DNA of 64,000 nucleotides from an uncultured Acidimicrobiales bacterium (GTDB taxonomy: Bacteria; Actinomycetota; Acidimicrobiia; Acidimicrobiales; SHLQ01), in the NCBI GenBank assembly GCA_938041035.1, contig CALHYX010000020.1, forward strand, positions 24,776-88,775, given 5' to 3'. The notes under the pieces are model-generated. The model made no database searches and was not told where the DNA came from. It saw nothing but the letters and a program-made list of their open reading frames with translations. Position numbers and translations under genes: made by a program. This document shows, piece after piece, positions 59,906 to 64,000 of this stretch. The number at the start of each line of letters is the position of its first letter. The first letter of the stretch is position 1.

Positions 59906-62900
59906 CGACCTTCCGCCGCGTCGTCGACCGGACCGCGCGACAGCGTCACGTAGGTCTGCACACCCGGATCGTCCTGTTTGTGCTCGCTCTGGCGCTCCCG
60001 GTCCCGAGGGCACAGGTGGTCGAACTCGCAGTAGCTGCAATTTTCGTGCCGCCCGAAGAAGAGGTTGTACTCCCCACTGTTGGTCGGGAAAACGCCGGTC
60101 TCGATCCCCTCGACGATCTGACCGAGCACGGCGACGAACCGCTCCTGTTGATCCGGACCGTAGCGGTACCCGAGGATCTCCTGGCCCGGGGCCCTCGCCG
60201 AGGCCGTGAACCAGTAGTACGCGGCGGCGGTCTCGGAGCCGAGCCGCTGGCGAGCGGCTTCGGCGTACAGGCCGAGCTGAAGACGCGTGCCCCGATCAAC
60301 CGGGTCTTCGTCGGGTTTCCACTTCGCGAATTTGCCCGTCTTGTAGTCGAGCACGACCGGTGATCCCTGGGCATCGACGTCGACCCGATCGGCAAAGCCG
60401 CGAAACGCCAGCGTCCGACCGTCGGCGATGTCCACCCACACCGGGTCCTCGCCCTCGAAGCCAATGCGCATCTCCACCGCCTCGGGCACCGACCCGAAGC
60501 TCCGCCGAACCTCGGCGTCGGAAGCCAGCCATCGTTCGAGTTCCGCGAGCACGCCTTCCTTGCGAACCCGCCACAGCAGCGCCTTGCCGGTGATCCCCCG
60601 CTCCTCGTACTCGCCGAAGACGACCTCGGCCAGCGAGAGCAGACGATCGCGCTCCGCACTCGACCAGGTCTCCCCCGGCTGGATCCGCTCAGCGGGTTCG
60701 GCCGCGACCACGGGCGAGAGGAATCGCTCCAGGATCTCGTGCACCATACTGCCGAGATCGAGCCGGCTGATCTCCACGATCTCTTCGGGCCGCTCGATCT
60801 CGCCGAGGCCCAAAACGTTGCCGAGAAAGTACCGCATGGGGCACTTCGCCCAGGTCTCCAGCCGGCTGGCCGACAGGACCCCCTGCTCGGCCGGGCTTGG
60901 CGGGGGCGTCGCAGCCAGGTTCCCATCGAACTCGGTGAACCGGTCGCTCGTGCGAGCGCGCAGGACTTCGAACCCGCGGGCCAACCCGGGCTCGTACTGT
61001 TCGACCAGAAAATGCTCGGCGGGTTCCAGCGACGAGGTGCGGTACGCCAGCAGCGAAGCCATGTCCCGCTCGATCAGCGACGGGTAGGTGACCTCGGGTA
61101 GAAGCCCGGACTGAAACGAATCGACGGTCGTGACCCGGACATCGTCGATCGGCCAGTCGCCGGCGGCCACCGGACCGGGCTCGCCGCGCTCATCACCGAG
61201 AAGCTCGAGCAGCCAACGCGACGGCGTGAGCTCGCGCCCGGTGCGATGATCGCCGCGAGCATGGATGAGGACGCATTCCAAACCGGCGTTCGCGCGGGTG
61301 GCGAGAAAGGCCCGCTTGTCCACCGCTAGGCGATCGGCCCGACTCGGGAGGTCTGCACCCGGCATGCCCCGTCGCTCCTCCTCCGGTAACAACGAGTCGT
61401 CGCGACCGACGAGCGGCAGGCGGCCTTCGGCCACACCCACCACGATGACCACGTCGAGGTCGAGGCCCGGCATCGCCTGAAGGGGGGCGAGCATCACGCC
61501 GACGCCGAACCGACCGCGACGCCCCGCCGGGCGATCCAGCTCGGCGCTGACCGCTCGTTCAAAAGTGGTGGCGCTGGGTGCCGGGTCGAGGTCGTCGAGT
61601 ACGCTCAACCGCTCGAGCGCAGCGTCCACCGCGTCGGCGGCATCGCGTTCGACATCGGGCCACCGGTTGCGCTTGTTGAGCGGCGGGAGCAGGTCGTGCA
61701 GCAACGTCTTGGTCCAGTCGACCCGTTCGCGCCACGACGTGGCATCGGTGTCGACCCGGCCGTGCAGATCGGTCACGAACGCGAGGACTCGATCGGCAAC
61801 GTCTGCGTTGCGCCGCGCTTGTGCCGTGCGCCCGGCGGACCACCCCTCGACCTCGGCCTGGTCCACCCGGGCGAGTTGATCGGCCCGGTACCGCTCGAGC
61901 TTCAACCGCCAATCCTCGATGCCGCCGACGACTCCGGCCCGGCGGGTCAGCTCATCCCACGCCGTCGCCGATGCCGCGGCTCCATCGGCGCTGCGAAGCG
62001 GACCGGCGCTCACCAGGTCGATCACGTCCTGGCGCCGGAACCGACGCTCCGGCTCCTCCGACGCGGACAACAGATCCAGCAGGCGCAGAAGCACACGGCC
62101 GACCATGGTGTCGGCAAGGGGCCGGCCGCCGGCGCCGTTGTGCTGCATACCCGCATCGTCGAGCTGTTCGCGCAACACGCGGAGATAGGGATCGGCCGAC
62201 GGATAGACCACGGCCATCCGGTCGAAGGGAACGCCGGCAGCCGCGTGCTCGAGCAGTGCTCGCACGGCCGCCCGGACCTCCTCGTCGGGATCGGGTGCCA
62301 CGATCACCCGGATCGGGGTCGGCGCGGGCGCCGAGGCCGGCTGCGGATGCAGCGCGAGCCGATTCACGATGGTCTTCGCCGGGGCGTCGGCTTCATCGTC
62401 GCCGGCGAGCGCGACGAGGGCGCTCATCGACACTTCATGGGACAACCGGATGAACATCTCGCTCAGCGCGGGCGAAAGATCGTCGACGAGGTGCAGGACG
62501 ACCGCCCCCAGGCCGGCCGCGTCGGACCGGCCGGCGGTCAACGCCTGCGCCGCCGCGAGGGCCAGATCGTTTTCGTCGTAGTACCCGCTCAGCCGCTCGC
62601 GCACCGCCCGCACGGTCGCCACGAGGCCGCGGGTGCGGGCGCTGTCGCTCGCCGCCAGCGCTTCGAGTGCCTCGGGACGAACGCGGGTGAGTTCTTTGTA
62701 GCTCCGGGCCAGGGCGGCCTCGGTGGCCGGATGCAGGTGCACGCCGTCGAACGGTCCCGGATCGAACGCCAACTGCTGACGGATGGCGGCGCCGAGGACC
62801 GGGTCGCTGATCGGTCGCCGGCCGCTGCCGGCGAGCACCGGTGCACCGAGGCGGGCCGCCAACTGAAACGGGGTGGCAAACTCGACGTTGATCAGCCCGC

Positions 62901-63144
62901 CACCGTCGCCGTCCGGGGTCAGGCGGGGAGAGGCCAACGTCCGCCGAGCGGTCAGACCCGCGGCGTTGGAGGGAACCACGACGGTGACCGGCAGGAGCGG
63001 ATCCGACCCCTTCGCCAGTCGAATCTGTTCACCCAGGGCGAGGGTCGCCGGCCGCCCGAACCGGACGAAGGCCGCGGCGATTTCGGCCTCGGATTCCGGG
63101 CCGGTGCCGGGGCGATCGATCAGGTCGGCGGGGTGGTCATTCAT
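59902..63144 (-). CDS. PD-(D/E)XK nuclease, AddB-like partner with iron-sulfur cluster ligands
   Basis: 1080 residues from the ATG ending at 63144, backed by a TAGGTT -10 element seven bases upstream. The N-terminal half resembles an inactive helicase (no G-x-GKT; VVVPSNAAGLTARRTLA at the usual place). The C-terminal ~300 residues hold an AddB-type nuclease: first cysteine in ETWAKCPMRYFLGNVLGL, catalytic FADRVDVDAQGSPVVLDYKTGK, and the cluster cysteines CSYCEFDHLCPRD. Cysteine spacing matches the 4Fe-4S nuclease family. It heads the two-gene operon. Confidence 0.9.
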   Translation of the reverse strand: MNDHPADLIDRPGTGPESEAEIAAAFVRFGRPATLALGEQIRLAKGSDPLLPVTVVVPSNAAGLTARRTLASPRLTPDGDGGGLINVEFATPFQLAARLGAPVLAGSGRRPISDPVLGAAIRQQLAFDPGPFDGVHLHPATEAALARSYKELTRVRPEALEALAASDSARTRGLVATVRAVRERLSGYYDENDLALAAAQALTAGRSDAAGLGAVVLHLVDDLSPALSEMFIRLSHEVSMSALVALAGDDEADAPAKTIVNRLALHPQPASAPAPTPIRVIVAPDPDEEVRAAVRALLEHAAAGVPFDRMAVVYPSADPYLRVLREQLDDAGMQHNGAGGRPLADTMVGRVLLRLLDLLSASEEPERRFRRQDVIDLVSAGPLRSADGAAASATAWDELTRRAGVVGGIEDWRLKLERYRADQLARVDQAEVEGWSAGRTAQARRNADVADRVLAFVTDLHGRVDTDATSWRERVDWTKTLLHDLLPPLNKRNRWPDVERDAADAVDAALERLSVLDDLDPAPSATTFERAVSAELDRPAGRRGRFGVGVMLAPLQAMPGLDLDVVIVVGVAEGRLPLVGRDDSLLPEEERRGMPGADLPSRADRLAVDKRAFLATRANAGLECVLIHARGDHRTGRELTPSRWLLELLGDERGEPGPVAAGDWPIDDVRVTTVDSFQSGLLPEVTYPSLIERDMASLLAYRTSSLEPAEHFLVEQYEPGLARGFEVLRARTSDRFTEFDGNLAATPPPSPAEQGVLSASRLETWAKCPMRYFLGNVLGLGEIERPEEIVEISRLDLGSMVHEILERFLSPVVAAEPAERIQPGETWSSAERDRLLSLAEVVFGEYEERGITGKALLWRVRKEGVLAELERWLASDAEVRRSFGSVPEAVEMRIGFEGEDPVWVDIADGRTLAFRGFADRVDVDAQGSPVVLDYKTGKFAKWKPDEDPVDRGTRLQLGLYAEAARQRLGSETAAAYYWFTASARAPGQEILGYRYGPDQQERFVAVLGQIVEGIETGVFPTNSGEYNLFFGRHENCSYCEFDHLCPRDRERQSEHKQDDPGVQTYVTLSRGPVDDAAEGR

Positions 63145-63151
63145 CCCGGCC

Positions 63152-63157
63152 AACCTA
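63152..63157 (-). promoter_or_regulatory. -10 element TAGGTT of a leaderless promoter (AddB/AddA-like operon)
   Basis: TAGGTT on the minus strand ends seven bases before the ATG at 63144. Confidence 0.5.
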
Positions 63158-63293
63158 GTCCGACACCCCGACGATCAGCCCCGGCGGGCATCCATCACCG
63201 CCGGGACGGCCCGACCCCGTATCGGCGGTCGCGAGGCGAGAAAAAGGTCACCCCTCCCCCGCGTGCCGCTGGTCGGCATGCCACGATGGGGCA

Positions 63294-64000
63294 ATGCTCG
63301 AAGCTCGCTCCCGCCCCCGCGCTCTGACGATGGTTCTGGCCGGAGGTGAAGGTAAGCGCCTCATGCCGCTGACCGTCGATCGAGCCAAACCGGCCGTACC
63401 GTTCGGCGGCCAGTACCGGCTGATCGACTTCGCGCTCTCGAACCTGGCCAACGGCGGCTACCGCAAGATGGTCGTGCTCACCCAGTACAAGAGCCACAGC
63501 CTCGATGTGCACATCGCCCGCACGTGGCGATTGTCGGCGTTTCTCGGCAACTACGTCACCTCGGTGCCCGCCCAAATGCGCCGGGGGCCGCGCTGGTTCC
63601 TCGGTTCGGCCGACGCGTTGTACCAGAACCTGAACATCATCGAAGATGAGCGCCCCGACTACATCTTCGTCTTCGGCGCCGATCACATCTATCGCATGGA
63701 TCCGCGCCCACTGCTCGACGCCCACATCGAATCGGGTGCGGGGGTCACGGTGGCGGGTATCCGGATTCCCGTGGAGGACGCATCGGCATTCGGCATCATC
63801 GAGACCTCGCCCAACTCCACCCGCATTGCCCAGTTTCTGGAAAAGCCCAGCGAGGTCGGCGGGCTGGCGGACGATCCCACCATGGCCTTTGCCTCGATGG
63901 GCAACTACGTCTTCAACACCGAGACCCTCGTCGACATCCTGCGCGAGGACGCGGGCGATGACTCCTCCAACAACGACATCGGCGGCGACATCATCCCCAA
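63294..64000 (+). CDS. glgC: Glucose-1-phosphate adenylyltransferase, N-terminal part (runs off the window)
   Basis: The frame opens at the ATG at 63294 and is open to the window end (235 residues). Nucleotidyltransferase signatures: [73 protein letters not shown], and [19 protein letters not shown] with the catalytic aspartate; [18 protein letters not shown] follows. It makes ADP-glucose for glycogen synthesis. The C-terminal beta-helix is outside the window. A CACGAT element six bases upstream may be the -10. It is divergent from the AddB-like gene. Confidence 0.96.
   Translation, partial: MLEARSRPRALTMVLAGGEGKRLMPLTVDRAKPAVPFGGQYRLIDFALSNLANGGYRKMVVLTQYKSHSLDVHIARTWRLSAFLGNYVTSVPAQMRRGPRWFLGSADALYQNLNIIEDERPDYIFVFGADHIYRMDPRPLLDAHIESGAGVTVAGIRIPVEDASAFGIIETSPNSTRIAQFLEKPSEVGGLADDPTMAFASMGNYVFNTETLVDILREDAGDDSSNNDIGGDIIP

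Noticed and set aside
63180..63205. 8-bp GC hairpin (cccggcgg/ccgccggg) as a terminator
   Set aside because: It lies between divergent genes, where no transcript should end, and has no T-tract; such short GC stems are expected by chance at this GC content.

Overview
The window is high-GC, densely coded DNA from an actinobacterium. The gene content fits the class Acidimicrobiia (Ilumatobacter-like) best, but that placement is an inference. The evidence is a menaquinone pathway, three luciferase-like F420/flavin oxidoreductases, actinobacterial families (DUF3097, a saccharopine-dehydrogenase-like reductase, MmpS-like domains), GlnR-type boxes in front of an amt-glnK pair, and leaderless promoters. 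I see no rRNA, tRNA, CRISPR array, transposase or phage gene, and no gap above about 220 bases.

Layout. 1-7191: 5' part of rsgA, a membrane-anchored molybdopterin oxidoreductase, a crotonase, an FkbM methyltransferase translationally coupled to an unknown protein, and a type B carboxylesterase. 7205-15616: menaquinone block. menE lies on the plus strand and converges on a minus-strand operon reading merR-menF-menD-menH-menC-DUF1697-AlkZ-like, whose first five genes overlap by 1-4 bases. 15672-24485: DUF445, patatin, xylose isomerase behind a LacI-type operator, a pentapeptide/MmpS-like fusion, VOC protein, CapA, pterin dehydratase and a putative enoyl reductase. 24504-32948: methyltransferase, NudK-type Nudix hydrolase, acyl-CoA dehydrogenase, a selenocysteine-containing redoxin, two related LLM oxidoreductases, a beta-helix-like secreted protein and DUF3097. 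32966-37596: a complete 2-oxo acid dehydrogenase operon (E1a, E1b, E2, E3). 37726-39505: amt-glnK, followed by the clearest hairpin terminator in the window. 39634-49376: SDR-MFS pair, FAD oxidoreductase, TetR, third LLM enzyme, second pentapeptide/MmpS-like fusion, hydrolase-thioesterase pair, metallo-hydrolase and ABM monooxygenase. 49492-56502: PAS/degenerate GGDEF protein, uridine kinase, a repeat-rich protein, galactokinase and an RTX-like secreted protein. 56540-64000: AddA/AddB-like helicase-nuclease pair and the start of glgC.

The most notable observation is at 27473-27997. A thioredoxin-fold redoxin carries an in-frame TGA exactly at the first position of a U-x-x-C motif, followed by a perfect 8-bp hairpin with a G-containing tetraloop: a selenoprotein gene that an ordinary ORF search splits or misses. 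Other window-scale observations are a repeated TANNNT-N6/7-start-codon arrangement (leaderless transcription), two separate pentapeptide-repeat/MmpS-like fusion proteins, GlnR-like boxes, a perfect palindrome abutting the xylA -10 element, a 39-bp palindrome before nudK, and several convergent gene pairs whose stop codons touch or overlap.
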